DNA of 64,000 nucleotides from assembly GCF_900172365.1 (NCBI RefSeq), contig NZ_FWFJ01000012.1:1-64000 (forward strand). The letters are read 5' to 3'. Each line of letters starts with the position of its first letter. Within the stretch, counting starts at the first letter, position 1. This document shows, piece by piece, positions 1 to 10,000 of this stretch. The stretch comes from Roseovarius gaetbuli (GTDB lineage: Bacteria > Pseudomonadota > Alphaproteobacteria > Rhodobacterales > Rhodobacteraceae). A model generated the notes under the pieces. That model had not been told where the DNA came from. It saw only the letters and a program-made list of their open reading frames with translations, and searched no databases. The position numbers were made by a program, and so were the translations under genes.

Positions 1-602
1 AGATATCTACCGCTCCGGCGATATCAAAGAGGTCGCCTGCATGGCGCATGTCAGGCGTAAGTTCGTAGATGTCCACCGCGCCCAAGGCTCGGCTATCGCC
101 GACGAGGCCATCAAACGCATCGCGCAGCTCTACGCGGTCGAGAAGGCGGTGCGCGGGTCGCCAGCAGACAAGCGCGTCGATATCCGGCAAGCACAGGCAA
201 AACCGATCTTCGACGATCTGGAAGCCTGGCTACACGCCCAACTACCAAGCATCTCCGGAAAATCACCACTGGCGGGCGCAATCCGCTATGCCCTGACGCG
301 CATGGCGCGGCTTCGGCCATACCTCGACCACGGCATTCTGGAACTGGACAACAACACCGCAGAACGCGCGATGCGATCAGTCGCCATCGGGCGCAAAAAC
401 TATCTGTTCGTTGGATCACAGACCGGTGGTAAAGCTGCCGCCATTGCCTACACCTTGATCGAAACGGCCAAACTGAACGGTATCGATCCGCAAGCATGGC
501 TCGCCGACACACTTGCCCGCATCCCAGACTATAAAATCAACCGCGTCGATGACCTGCTGCCGTGGAAAAACGCACCGTAAAGCGGCCAGACCGGACGCTT
601 AC
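1..602 (+). mobile_element. IS66-family element, 3' end
   Basis: This is the right-hand end of an IS66-family insertion sequence; the left end and accessory genes lie outside the window. The transposase reading frame is open from base 2 to 580. Just after its stop, at 591-602, is ccggacgcttac, the reverse complement of the gtaagcgtccgg-type terminal repeat known from IS66 elements. The 8 bases that follow (603-610, tgcaaaat) would be the target duplication if the insertion is simple, but the other end is not available to compare. Confidence 0.8.
2..580 (+). CDS. IS66 family transposase, C-terminal part
   Basis: This is the last ~192 residues of an IS66 transposase (TnpC), which catalyses DDE-type cut-and-join of the element. 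The frame is open at the left edge, so the N-terminal zinc-finger region and the first catalytic aspartates lie outside the window. The motif LDNNTAERAMR (from nt ~344) carries the family's third catalytic acid, Glu, and the following RKNYLFVGSQTGG and IDPQAWLADTLARIPD stretches are typical of the IS66 C-terminal domain. No frameshift is seen in the visible part. The first internal ATG, at 41, is not the true start. Confidence 0.88.
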   Translation, partial: DIYRSGDIKEVACMAHVRRKFVDVHRAQGSAIADEAIKRIAQLYAVEKAVRGSPADKRVDIRQAQAKPIFDDLEAWLHAQLPSISGKSPLAGAIRYALTRMARLRPYLDHGILELDNNTAERAMRSVAIGRKNYLFVGSQTGGKAAAIAYTLIETAKLNGIDPQAWLADTLARIPDYKINRVDDLLPWKNAP

Positions 603-1025
603 TGCAAAATTTAAACACAAAACAGTCATTCCATCTTCAACTTAATCCGCTTTAAATGACCAATTGAAAGAGTGATTTCCAGTATGTAGTAGGCCTCGCC
701 AAGAGTGGTTGGCGGGGCCTTTTTTGTGTCGATTTCAAATGTAAGTGGCAGCCGCGCCTATTATGGTCAATGACCGTTTTGTCACCTGCATGGTAGTCCT
801 TCAGAGGTCATACACCCAACGTCCGCGCCGCGTCGCTTTATTGAAAGTTCCAGACGTTCGCCGAAATTGGGCGACTGACCGAGTTGCGGGACGGAGCATG
901 CGTAATTGGGCTGCCTCTATACTGAGGTCGAGCTCCCGATAGGATCACATGGTTAGGCTCTGAACGCGCGAAAACGCTCGGCCCTGCTTATCGCGGGGCA
1001 AGAGCCTTTGACCCCGCACAAACAT
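603..1025. other. Intergenic stretch after IS66
   Basis: These ~420 bases between the IS66 end and the EEP protein contain no convincing gene. A 65-codon frame at 745-942 has no family features and no ribosome binding site. The only clear element is the hairpin-plus-T run at 691-725, listed separately. The base composition is lower in GC than the core part of the window. Confidence 0.6.
691..725 (+). terminator. Rho-independent terminator-like hairpin
   Basis: The sequence aggcctcgcca pairs with ttggcggggcct across a short loop and is followed by six T residues. It reads as an intrinsic terminator on the + strand. It lies ~110 bp beyond the IS66 transposase and probably belonged to the gene the IS landed in. 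Confidence 0.7.
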
Positions 1026-1970
1026 TTACTCCAGCCCTGGAAAATCCGCATAGACCAGCGCATGATCGCTCGCGTGACACGCTTTATTTGGCTCATCACC
1101 GAACGCCCCATGCCGACGAGTGCGTGACGGGCCGGTCATGCCGGTTCTTATGATTTCAGGACGCCCATTCGGATACTCCTGTGCCAGTCGCGGCGAGACA
1201 AGTATCCGGTCCGGACGCGAGTGTAGATGCGTGCCAGGAACCTCGTATGTCCAGTCAGTGCCGGGTGCCAATCGATCCAGGAGGTCGAACGAAAAACCGT
1301 GTTTCAGCGGGGCGAGGGCTGACGGGGAAAGCTCATCGCCAGGACCTGGTTCATTGAGGTCTCCCACGATCATCCAGCGCTCACGTCTTGGATCGTCAAA
1401 GCGCATTTCGACAATTTTGCGAACCGCGCGTGCCTCAGCTTCCCGTATGATGTACGCCTTCTCGGCATCAGGATATGGCGCTTTGAAATGGCAAACAAAA
1501 AGTGTGACGCCTGCAAAATCCAGTTCAAGACAATCCCGTCGGAAGAGGCGATGCTCTCGGAGTTCGGGCGGTAAATCTGACAAGTCGAGATCGGCTCCGG
1601 TAAGGTTCACATGGCTTTTTACATTGATGGGCTGGCTTCGACAAAGAGCGGCGACGTTCAGTCCGCGACCATCGTTTCCGGGAATGCAATAACGGAAAGG
1701 GTAAGCCGACGATCCAGTCTGACGGAGAAAATTATCGTGGAAAAAATCCAATGCCGGAGTGTCAAACACCTCCTGCAGGGCAACGATATCTGCCTGCGCT
1801 GCATGGATAACTTTGGCTGACTGTTCGCGGTCGGCCAAACTAAGAGCGACGGACCGCTGAACGTTTGATTGGTCCTGATCGAATGCACCATCAAGAACTG
1901 GCCTGCCTTCCCGCAGGCGCAGGCGCATGTTTTGCAAATTGAATGTGGCCACGCGCATAATTGACACCAT
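1026..1970 (-). CDS. Endonuclease/exonuclease/phosphatase (EEP) family protein
   Basis: A 314-residue EEP (DNase I-like) superfamily protein. The fold's metal and catalytic signatures are visible: VATFNLQNMR near the N-terminus (Asn), IVALQEV (the metal-binding Glu), a central VCHFKAP stretch, VGDLNEPG (Asp/Asn pair) and a C-terminal ASDHALVYADF (the SDH catalytic motif). It therefore probably cuts a phosphodiester in nucleic acid or a phosphate ester; the substrate cannot be read from sequence. There is no signal peptide. The start is uncertain: ATG 1970 is given, but ATG 1958 (MRVATFNLQ) fits the family better and neither has a well-placed ribosome site. It stands alone, facing away from the exonuclease I gene. 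Confidence 0.8.
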   Translation of the reverse strand: MVSIMRVATFNLQNMRLRLREGRPVLDGAFDQDQSNVQRSVALSLADREQSAKVIHAAQADIVALQEVFDTPALDFFHDNFLRQTGSSAYPFRYCIPGNDGRGLNVAALCRSQPINVKSHVNLTGADLDLSDLPPELREHRLFRRDCLELDFAGVTLFVCHFKAPYPDAEKAYIIREAEARAVRKIVEMRFDDPRRERWMIVGDLNEPGPGDELSPSALAPLKHGFSFDLLDRLAPGTDWTYEVPGTHLHSRPDRILVSPRLAQEYPNGRPEIIRTGMTGPSRTRRHGAFGDEPNKACHASDHALVYADFPGLE

Positions 1971-2129
1971 CTATCATAAAGATTTCTCCATAATACGTGC
2001 TGATCGCGCGGGGACCAGACCGGCAAGCCTGCCATGCGATTACTGACCCGGATAAAAACTGAATGGCGACCATCTGTACGACCGGACTCAGACGTGGGAA
2101 AGTCCGCTGAAAATTTGGAGCGAGCCTGA

Positions 2130-3500
2130 ATGTTTGTATTCTATGACTTTGAGACCACCGGAACGTCGCCTGCCTTTGATCAGCCGCTACAGTTTGCGGC
2201 CATTCTGACAGACGATGATTTCGTTGAGATCGAACGGGTGAACATCCGGTGCAGGCTGTCTCCTCACATTCTGCCTGCCCCCTGGGTTATGGCCGTGACC
2301 GGCGTCACGCCAGAGCAGCTTGATGATCCGAGCCTGCCGTCGTGGTACCATTTCTCGCATCAGATCAGCGGGCTCATAAAACGCTGGGCACCCGCCACCT
2401 GGGCCGGATACAATACCATTGCCTTCGATGAGGAATTTCTCCGGCAATCGTTTTATCAAAATCTGCATCCCAATATTTACCAGACCCAGTTCGATCACAA
2501 CGATCGCCTCGACATGATGAAGGTGATCTACGCCGTCTGGGACAGGGCGCCGGACATCCTCTAGTGGCCGCGCGATGAAAATGGCCGGGTCAGCTTCAAG
2601 CTGGATCGTCTTGCACCCGCGAACGGGTTCACCGCCCATAATTCCCACGATGCTCTCGGGGACGTCGAGGGAACCATTCACATTGCGGCCCTCATTCGTG
2701 ATCGCGCGCCCGCAGTATGGGCCAGATGCCTTCGCAATCGGGATAAAGATGAAGTCGGCGATACCCTGCAAAGTGGGCACCCTGTGCGCCTCGTCGAACG
2801 ATTTGGGGCAGCGCCCCCACGTTCATTTGTCGGGGTTTATGCTGGCACAAACCCGCACAACAGGAATGCGATGGCGTTTCTGGATCTTGATGCCGGTAAT
2901 GTAGAGGATCTCGTCGACGCTGACGAGCAAGCCATCGCAAAAGCGGTATCCGGATCTCCCAAGCGGATCCGGACAATTTCCATCAACAAGGTTCCGAATA
3001 TCTTTCCAATCGTGTGTCCTGATCCGGATCATCTAGCTGCCGCAAAACTGGTTGCATCGCGACCCGATTTCCAAAAGCGGGTAGGGCAGGCGCTTGCCGA
3101 ACGCTTTGCCGACCGGGATGAGCCTGATCAGGTTGAGAAACAGATTTACGGCGGATTTCACAGCGCATCGGACAAGCACATTCTCGAGAGTTTTGAGAAC
3201 GCAGACTGGAGCCACCGCGCTGAGCTGATTGCCAAGCTTGAAGATACACGGCTCCGTCAGCTCGGTCAGCGTTTGATCTACTGGAATGCGCCCGAGCTTG
3301 TCTCGGAACACTATGCGGGTGCTGCTGAGACGGCAGTCCGTGACCGCTGGTTAAGTAATGATCCAAAGGCACCGTGGATGACGATAGCCGAGGTCGAGAA
3401 GCAACTTGATGAGATTGCTAACGCAGGTGCATTAGGCCAGGAGATGCTCGCCCGTCTCAGCCAGTTCTACCGGCAAAGGCTATCTCTGCAATCGAGCTGA
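2130..3500 (+). pseudogene. sbcB: Exodeoxyribonuclease I, interrupted by in-frame TAG
   Basis: Exonuclease I degrades single-stranded DNA 3'-5' and acts in mismatch repair and recombination. The N-terminal part (2130-2564, 144 aa) has the DEDD exonuclease start YDFETTGTSP and NTIAFDEEFLRQ. Translation stops at TAG 2562-2564, but the same frame continues without a shift to 3500. That continuation reads WPRDENGRVSFKLDRL, then AHNSHDALGDVEGT (DEDD motif III) and ISINKVPNIFP, as in E. coli SbcB. Full length would be 456 codons, normal for the family. GGAG at 2117-2120 supports the ATG. A single point change or a sequencing error explains the break. A restart at ATG 2784 would lack the catalytic residues. 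Confidence 0.85.
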
Positions 3501-3673
3501 TGCTGCTTCGTGCGGACCCAACCTGGCCGTCGCAACAAATCCATTTCTATGAATATCACAAAAATAAACACGCAACTCCCAAGGTCAGATTGCTTGCAGG
3601 GTGCCCAGATGGCATGCTGGCAAAGTGCAGCGAGAAGGCACTTTGTTCAAAGAACCCAAAAGGACCCATTTGC

Positions 3674-4789
3674 ATGAGTATTCTCTTTCAAGGCCTAAAT
3701 CTTGGCAAGCTTCAGCTTGAAAACCGGATCGTCATAGCTCCGATGTGTGAGTATTCAGCCGTTGATGGGAATGCCCAAGACTGGCACATGATCCACTTGG
3801 GCAGTCTGGCCCTTTCCGGTGCCGGATTGATGATACTTGAAGCGACGGCCGTGTCGCCTGAAGGGCGGATTTCGCCGCAAGACCTTGGGTTGTTTTCCGA
3901 TGATAACGCGCATGCCCTTAAGCGGGTTCTCGGCGCAATCCGGATGCATTCGAACATGCCTTTCGCCATCCAGCTTTCTCACGCTGGCCGCAAGGGATCG
4001 AGTTTTGCTCCTTGGGAGGGTGGTGCGCAAATTGCTCCGGGTGCACCAAACGGTTGGAAAACTGAAGCTCCATCGGCAGTGCCGCATGCAGAGGGTGAAG
4101 ACGCACCAGAAGCGCTCGATGGCGAGGGTCTTTCAAGGATAAGAAAAGATTTTGCGCTTGCGGCCAAACGCGCCGAGCGACTGGGCCTCGATGGAATCGA
4201 GATACATATGGCGCACGGTTATCTACTTCACCAATTTCTCTCCCCCTTGTCCAATCAACGGACTGACGAATATGGCGGCAGCCTTGAAAACCGGTTGAGG
4301 TTTCCGATTGAGGTATTTGAAGCAGTGAAAGCGGAAGTTTCTGCTGATTTGCCAGTTTGGGTTCGTATCTCGGCCACGGATTGGGTGCCGGGCGGTTGGG
4401 ACATCGAGGGTACACTGGCGCTCTCAAAGGCCCTTAAAGAACGTGGTTGTGCCGCTATCCATGTTACTTCGGGTGGGGTGTCGCCGCGGCAGGAAATTAA
4501 ACTTGAGCCGGGCTACCAGGTTCCCTTTGCCGAGCGGGTGAAAACTGAAGTCGGATTGCCAACAATTGCTGTGGGCCTGATTGTTGAAGCCGAGCAGGCA
4601 GAAGAAATTCTTCAAAAGGGTCAGGCAGACGCAATCGCTCTGGCGAGAGGAATGCTCTATGATCCGCGCTGGCCTTGGCACGCTGCGGCCGAACTTGGCG
4701 AACAGGTCAACGCCCCCAAGCAATACTGGCGATGCCAGCCACACGAATTCAAGAGCCTTTTTAAAGGCATGAATATAGGGCAACGCTGA
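3674..4789 (+). CDS. NADH:flavin oxidoreductase, Old Yellow Enzyme family (YqjM-like)
   Basis: A 371-residue FMN-dependent ene-reductase of the YqjM subclass, which reduces activated C=C bonds using NAD(P)H in the cytosol. Subclass marks are APMCEYS with Cys25 and Tyr27 (Cys tunes the flavin), the substrate-binding pair His178 and His181 in IHMAHGYLLHQF, the following FLSPLSNQRTDEYGGSLENR block, and the C-terminal FMN phosphate site (IALARGMLYDPRWPWHAA). The reading frame is open further upstream to 3500, but MSILFQGL at 3674 with AAAAGGA ahead of it matches the family start. It looks complete. Its neighbours are nuclease genes, so context gives no pathway. Confidence 0.9.
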   Translation: MSILFQGLNLGKLQLENRIVIAPMCEYSAVDGNAQDWHMIHLGSLALSGAGLMILEATAVSPEGRISPQDLGLFSDDNAHALKRVLGAIRMHSNMPFAIQLSHAGRKGSSFAPWEGGAQIAPGAPNGWKTEAPSAVPHAEGEDAPEALDGEGLSRIRKDFALAAKRAERLGLDGIEIHMAHGYLLHQFLSPLSNQRTDEYGGSLENRLRFPIEVFEAVKAEVSADLPVWVRISATDWVPGGWDIEGTLALSKALKERGCAAIHVTSGGVSPRQEIKLEPGYQVPFAERVKTEVGLPTIAVGLIVEAEQAEEILQKGQADAIALARGMLYDPRWPWHAAAELGEQVNAPKQYWRCQPHEFKSLFKGMNIGQR

Positions 4790-5041
4790 GCGGCCTTTTT
4801 TGATTTGGTGGCGTGTATATTACCCCAAATGAACTGTTATCACTGATCTGCGTAGGATTGGGCAAAACCCATCCGTCCATGTGCGAAAGATACAGTTAGC
4901 GATCTTTCATCACTGAACAACGCTTTGTGGTATGCGTCCGGTCTGACTGATGTCGACCTATTTAAGGTCGCCACCATGGTCATTCGTACGATGCGCAGCC
5001 CCGTGCGGCGCGGGTCTGTGGTGTCCAAATATATGAAGTAC
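4790..5041. other. Intergenic, no gene seen
   Basis: 250 bp, AT-richer than its surroundings, between the OYE gene and the convergent GIY-YIG gene. I see a short T run after the OYE stop but no convincing hairpin, and no coding sequence with family features. Confidence 0.5.
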
Positions 5042-5311
5042 TCAGAACGCTCGGCCCTGCGCCGAGAGCGCCAATCTCCGGCGTAGGCGGCGGTCCCGCT
5101 TGAGATACCATTCGCGGCTCATGGCTTCGTTCCGCGATGGCAGACGTTCGGCATAGATCAGGTGCCAGACCCTGCCGCGTGTCGACTTCGCACCGGTGCC
5201 GATACCGGAATTATGCTGGGCCAAGCGGCGCTCAAGGTTGAGTGTCCAGCCAACATAGGTTCGATAGCCGCTTGGGGCATCACAGCCGAGGACATATACG
5301 AACCCGGTCAT
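5042..5311 (-). CDS. GIY-YIG nuclease domain protein (UPF0213/YhbQ-like)
   Basis: An 89-residue single-domain GIY-YIG protein. The N-terminus FVYVLGCD and then TYVGWTLNLERRLAQHNSG correspond to the GIY and YIG halves and the following catalytic Arg region. WHLIYAERLPSRNEAMSREWYLK contains the conserved Glu. Proteins of this size are solo structure-selective nucleases with poorly defined cellular roles. The start (ATG 5311) overlaps the TGA of the upstream remnant gene (ATGA arrangement), which points to coupled translation. The larger frame to 5440 adds an arginine-rich extension unlike the family, so the short start is preferred. Confidence 0.82.
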   Translation of the reverse strand: MTGFVYVLGCDAPSGYRTYVGWTLNLERRLAQHNSGIGTGAKSTRGRVWHLIYAERLPSRNEAMSREWYLKRDRRLRRRLALSAQGRAF

Positions 5312-5583
5312 TGGTCTTTCATACTGCCAACGTGCCGATGGCTCATCAGCGGGCAGCGACGGCGTGCGGCGAAACTCCCGATGATCATGCGGATATCGCG
5401 CTCGCCGGTTTCTTCGGGGTCGAAGGATTTGCCGCACCATTTAAGCATTTGGTCGTGATCCTCATGTCGGCAATCGGTCGCCGCTGCCAGAAATGCCTCG
5501 AAAGTGTGAAATATATCTCTGCCTTGAACTTGGATCTCGCATCTCCGATATGGCTCTACCAGATTGGATTGGAGTGGTTCCAC
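5308..5583 (-). pseudogene. Remnant of a pRiA4b ORF-3-like protein (C-terminal part)
   Basis: A 91-codon frame with GTG start and no plausible N-terminal domain. The stretch EAFLAAATDCRHEDHDQM followed by LKWCGKSFDPEETGERDIR resembles the C-terminal end of plasmid pRiA4b ORF-3 / IS1096 TnpR-like proteins, in which a His/Asp-rich turn precedes a W-x-G-x-x-FDPE motif. The preceding ~150 residues expected in that family are absent; a stop codon lies eight codons upstream in frame. I read it as a 5'-truncated gene. Its TGA overlaps the ATG of the GIY-YIG gene, so it may once have led a two-gene operon. Family assignment is from memory of the motif and is tentative. Confidence 0.4.
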
Positions 5584-5898
5584 TTTTTCGGGCAGGTTTG
5601 CGGCTCAGCTAAGATGCATCTGGGTTGGGTTTGATGCCCATTCGGAGACTGGTTCGAATTAGTTTGCCAGCACCTTATGAACAGCTCCTATGATTTTTCA
5701 GCAGTGCACACGCCAAGAATTTGCATGATACTTGCCATTAATTGCTATCAGTCGATTTTTAGTTTGTCAGTGATGGGCGGGAACAGCAACACTGGACCGG
5801 ACACTTCATCGATGAACAGCGATATGGAAAATACCATCTGCTAAATTGTTGCATCGACGCAAAATCCGCGCCATTCGCGGGAATATGGACGGAATATT
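5584..5898. other. Intergenic, no gene seen
   Basis: 315 bp of AT-richer DNA between the remnant gene and the SbcD-like gene. No frame longer than a few dozen codons with recognisable features, and no clear terminator. It must contain the promoter of the downstream nuclease/ATPase pair, but I could not pick out a convincing -35/-10. Confidence 0.5.
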
Positions 5899-7074
5899 AT
5901 GCGCCTCCTCGTTTCGGCTGACATTCATCTTGGGTCCCCAATCCGATCTGTAGCGTTGCGCAATCCTGATCTAGGGGATCGCTTGAAACAGGCAAGCCGA
6001 GATACCTTTTCCAAGATCATTGATCTGGCGATATCGGAACAGGTAGATGCGTTGGTTCTGGCGGGTGACATCTTTGACAATGGTTACCCGGATCTGAAGT
6101 CACGCGCCTTCCTGATAGCTCAGTTGTCGCGCGCCTCGGAAGCTGGCGTGCCTACTGTGCTGATCAGGGGTAACCATGATGCACTGCTCGATCACCGGGC
6201 ACATGGGGATTTGGGGCCAAACATCCACCTTTTGCATAAGGGCGCCCCGACGGTTGAGATTGGCGATGCCGCATTCCATGGTCTGTCTTTCGATGCGGCC
6301 CATGTGGCGAAGAGTTTCCTTCCCGATTATCCGCGACCGGCCCCGGGCAAGCGCAACGTCGGGCTGATGCATACATCGCTTGATGGCGCGCCGGGACATG
6401 ATCCTTATGCTCCTTGCACCGAACGGGAGCTGATGGCGCATGGGTTTGATCTCTGGTGCCTCGGGCACATTCATGCGCCTTTTGAGCGGGTCGACGGACC
6501 GGTTTTGGCAGTCATGCCCGGAATTCCCCAGCCGCGTCACTTTGGCGAGCGTAACGGTGGCACCGTGACCTTGGTGTCCCTGGGCGAGGGTGCGCCGGAG
6601 TTTGAACGCCGCGTCATTGGCCACCTTGGCTTTTCCGAGTGCTCTCTGGATTTGAGCACCTGTTCTGACCAACAGGAGGTCCTGCGAAGTTTGCGCGACG
6701 TGCTGTTGTCGGCGCAAGTGCCAGGACGCGGTATGGCGGTGCGTTTGCACGTAACCTCGGATCGGCACGGGATGGAACTTGTGACGGAATTGGCGGCAGA
6801 GGTGCTGGACAGCATCGACGGTGTGTCCCTTGACAAGGTCAAATGTGCCCCGCCGCCCCGCAAACTGGGTGCCGAGACTGAAGACCTGGTCCGCCTCATG
6901 CAGGACGAACTGGTCGAAGACGGCTTCCGACAGGCCGCACTGCAACAGCTGGAAGAGTTGCGTCTTGCCCTGCCATCAGAAATCATGGACGAGCTGGATG
7001 AGGATGGGCTGGATGCGCTTCTTGAGGAAGCGATTGCCGAAGTCTCTCTGACATTGCACGCGGGGACGTCGTGA
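5899..7074 (+). CDS. DNA repair exonuclease, SbcD/YhaO-type metallophosphoesterase
   Basis: A 391-residue Mre11/SbcD-like nuclease subunit. The calcineurin-like metal-binding motifs are complete: DIHLG (8-12), GDIFD (56-60), GNHD (91-94) and LGHIH (188-192). The C-terminal ~150 residues form a partner-binding region rich in Glu and Leu. Together with the next gene it should form an ATP-driven nuclease complex that processes DNA ends or hairpins. The next gene starts inside this gene's stop (TGATG), so translation is coupled. Its length and its partner's N-terminus fit YhaO/YhaN of Firmicutes better than E. coli SbcD/SbcC. It sits in an accessory region and may be a phage-defence or repair module; that role is inference. 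Confidence 0.88.
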   Translation: MRLLVSADIHLGSPIRSVALRNPDLGDRLKQASRDTFSKIIDLAISEQVDALVLAGDIFDNGYPDLKSRAFLIAQLSRASEAGVPTVLIRGNHDALLDHRAHGDLGPNIHLLHKGAPTVEIGDAAFHGLSFDAAHVAKSFLPDYPRPAPGKRNVGLMHTSLDGAPGHDPYAPCTERELMAHGFDLWCLGHIHAPFERVDGPVLAVMPGIPQPRHFGERNGGTVTLVSLGEGAPEFERRVIGHLGFSECSLDLSTCSDQQEVLRSLRDVLLSAQVPGRGMAVRLHVTSDRHGMELVTELAAEVLDSIDGVSLDKVKCAPPPRKLGAETEDLVRLMQDELVEDGFRQAALQQLEELRLALPSEIMDELDEDGLDALLEEAIAEVSLTLHAGTS

Positions 7075-10000
7075 TGAGGCTGAACCGGTTAGATCTGCTC
7101 CGCTATGGCCGTTTCAAGGGCGCCGAAATTGCTTTTCCAAAGCGAGCCGAGGGCGTACCCGACGTGACGGTGATCTTTGGTCCAAATGAGGCTGGCAAAT
7201 CCACCGCTTTCAACGGATTTCTGGAGCTGCTCTTCGGTTTCAAGAGCGGGGCGCATCCATATGCTTTCCGATTCGACCGAAGTGATCTTGTGGTTGGAGC
7301 AGAGTTAGACTTGCCTGGGCGCGGGATCATGGCTTTGCGCCGCAACAGCAAGAGGACCCAATCGCTGTTGGACGCAAATGACCGCCCAGTAAGCGAGGCG
7401 ATCCTATCGGGTGCGTTGCATGGCCTTACGAGAGATAGATTCGAGGAACGGTTTTCGCTCAACGAGAAGGGTTTGCGGGAAGGCGGAGAACGGATCGCCG
7501 GGGCGCAAGGGGACCTTGGACAGCTTCTGCACGCGGGTCTCTCTGGCCTGACGGGCATGGCACAAACGCTGGACGCGTTGGCGGAGCGGGCCGACAAATT
7601 TCATAAGAAACGCGGTCGGGGCACCGTTTTGAAAACAGTTGGTGACCGCCTGAAAGAGATTGGTCGCGAATTGCGCGCTGATCGGCTGACTACAGAACGG
7701 GAGCGCAACCTGCGTCATGAACGTGACCGGACTGCAGCTGAATTTGAGGCTGCCGATGTCGAACTGCGACAGGCCCATCAAAGGCAGGCCGCGTCTAAGG
7801 CCGCAGAGGTGTGGTATGATCGAACCGAGGAGATAGGGAAGCTGACAGAGGCCCTGGTCGATTTTCCGGCAGGTCCCGACCTTCCTCCTAGCGCGGCGGA
7901 GCGCGTAGCGGGCATTGTCGAAAAAATCTCCGCGCAGACAATGCGGATCGAGGAGGCGGAAGAAGAGACCGTCAAGCAAGATCAGATCATCTCAGACAAC
8001 CCGGTTGACAAGCTGACCCAGCCGTTGACGGCAGAGTTGGAACGGCTTGATGCGCTGGCCATCGATGGGGCGCCGCTGATTGGCCGTGCCAGCACTGCGC
8101 GGGCTGATCTTGCCCGGCGTAGCGAAGATCAGGAAAAGCTCAGTAGCCAGATAGACAGCGTTTTGCGGCTCCTCCAGGTGCCAGATGCGCCGGTATCCAC
8201 GGTTGCGTTGGAGGCAAGCGTTCTTGAGGATCTCGCTGCTGCGGTGCAGGAGTGCTTGACCGCCAATCTTTCAGCCGACGCAGCACGGGAGGCCGTTGAA
8301 ACAGCCCGCGCCCAACAAGGCGAAGCGCTCACTGAACCGCAAGATTTGACTGCTCTTCGAGCCGCCTTCGATGTTTGGAGGGCTGTTGCGGATATTTCCG
8401 CGTTTGAGGCAGGCCAAGGCCAAGCTTTGGCGCTTTTGACCAAGGCCACCGCTGGCCTGCCGAGGTCTTGGAAAGACCTTGTTGCTGCGGGCCTGCCTGC
8501 GCCGGAAACTTTGAACGAAGTTGCCCGAAACTCGGCGACCCTGACCGCCGATCTTGCGTCGGCTGGCAATGACCTCGACGCCCGCGCGGCAGAACTGGCT
8601 GAGGCGCGGGCAGTTTTGTCCACGCATGAGGCAGCACCTGACGCCGTTGATGTCGTCACAACCGAAGAGACGCGGCGTCAGCGTGATATGGTTTGGCAGC
8701 TGCATCGGGGCGATCTGACCATCGAGACCGCCGATCAATTCGAGGTCGCCATGTATGCTGATGATGGCGCCCGCGCGCATTATCTGTCGGGTGCCGAAGC
8801 CCGGCAGAGACTGCTTGCGGCACAAGGTCAGGTGCGGACCGCCGCTGCCCGGCATGAAATAGCAAAGTCGCATTACGACGACCTGATCACTCAACGTGAC
8901 CGCTTGGCAGGGCGCTGTTCGCGATTGGCGCTTGCTCTGGGATTGGAAGAAGACACGATCCCTTCAGCTTTTAGCGCGCGCCAAAAGGCTCTGACCACAG
9001 CGGCCGAAGCTGCTGCCGATCTTTCCAACGCTGAAGAAGCGTTGAAAGTCCGTCTTACCCATCAGGAGGCGGCCCGCGACGCGCTGACTGATGCAGCGCG
9101 GCCCCTTGGGATTGGCCCTGCGCAGGGCGATCTGCCAACTCAGGTGCAACGCGCACTAACGTTGGAAGAAAGTGATCGCAAGGCCTGGGCCAAATGGCAG
9201 GAAGGCAAGAAGACCATCGCCAAGTTGTACGACAAGTCGAATCAATGCCGAACCGACTGCGAAACGATACAGGGAAAACTTGACCGGTTGACCGCTGCGC
9301 TGCCTCTGCTGGATCGCACGCCTGAGGGAATTCGTGCCGCTCTGCCGCATCTGCGCAGCCTGCACCAGCTGTATGACGAGCATCAAAAACTTTCCGCTCG
9401 AATTGAGGCCCTGGAGCAGGCGATTGCCGCACTTGCAGAGGGCGCGCAGCGTTTGGCTCGAATTATGGATGATCCTGAGAACGAGATTGATATCGACCCC
9501 ATCCAAGTCATCGACCGAGCGCGTTCGCGCGTAATGCTGGCCACGCGGGCTGACGAAAAGCGGGCCGAGGCCATGTTGCGGCGGGATAAAACCGAAAGCT
9601 TGAAAAGCCGCGCAGAGACCGAACGTCAGGCTGGGAACGAAGATCTAAACGATTGCTTTACAGAGCAGGGCGGGCAAGACCTTGTTCCGCGCGACCGCGT
9701 CGCAAAGCTGGTTGAACGTGATCGTCTGCGTGCCGATAAGGCAACGGCAGGCCACGATCGTCAGAAGGCCCGTGATGGCGTAGATGCCGATCTCTTTGCT
9801 GAGGAGCTGGACCGCATGCCGGACGCCACACGCGCGGCAGAGCTGGAACAGGCTCTGAAAGACGCACAGGACTCCCGCGACACCGCCCGCGACGCGCAGC
9901 GCGAGGCTGCCCGTCTGTACCGCGAAGCTTTTGAGGCCGCCGACCGCAGCGATCTCGCCACTGAACAGGCGACCCTATTTGAGGAAATGCGGAGCGGCGC

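Noticed and set aside
745..942. 65-codon frame after the IS66 end
   Set aside because: No ribosome site, no recognisable motif, and atypical composition for a small protein.
2562..2564. Programmed stop-codon read-through or amber recoding in exonuclease I
   Set aside because: No suppressor or pyrrolysine system is visible, TAG appears as an ordinary stop elsewhere in the window, and no structured read-through signal follows.
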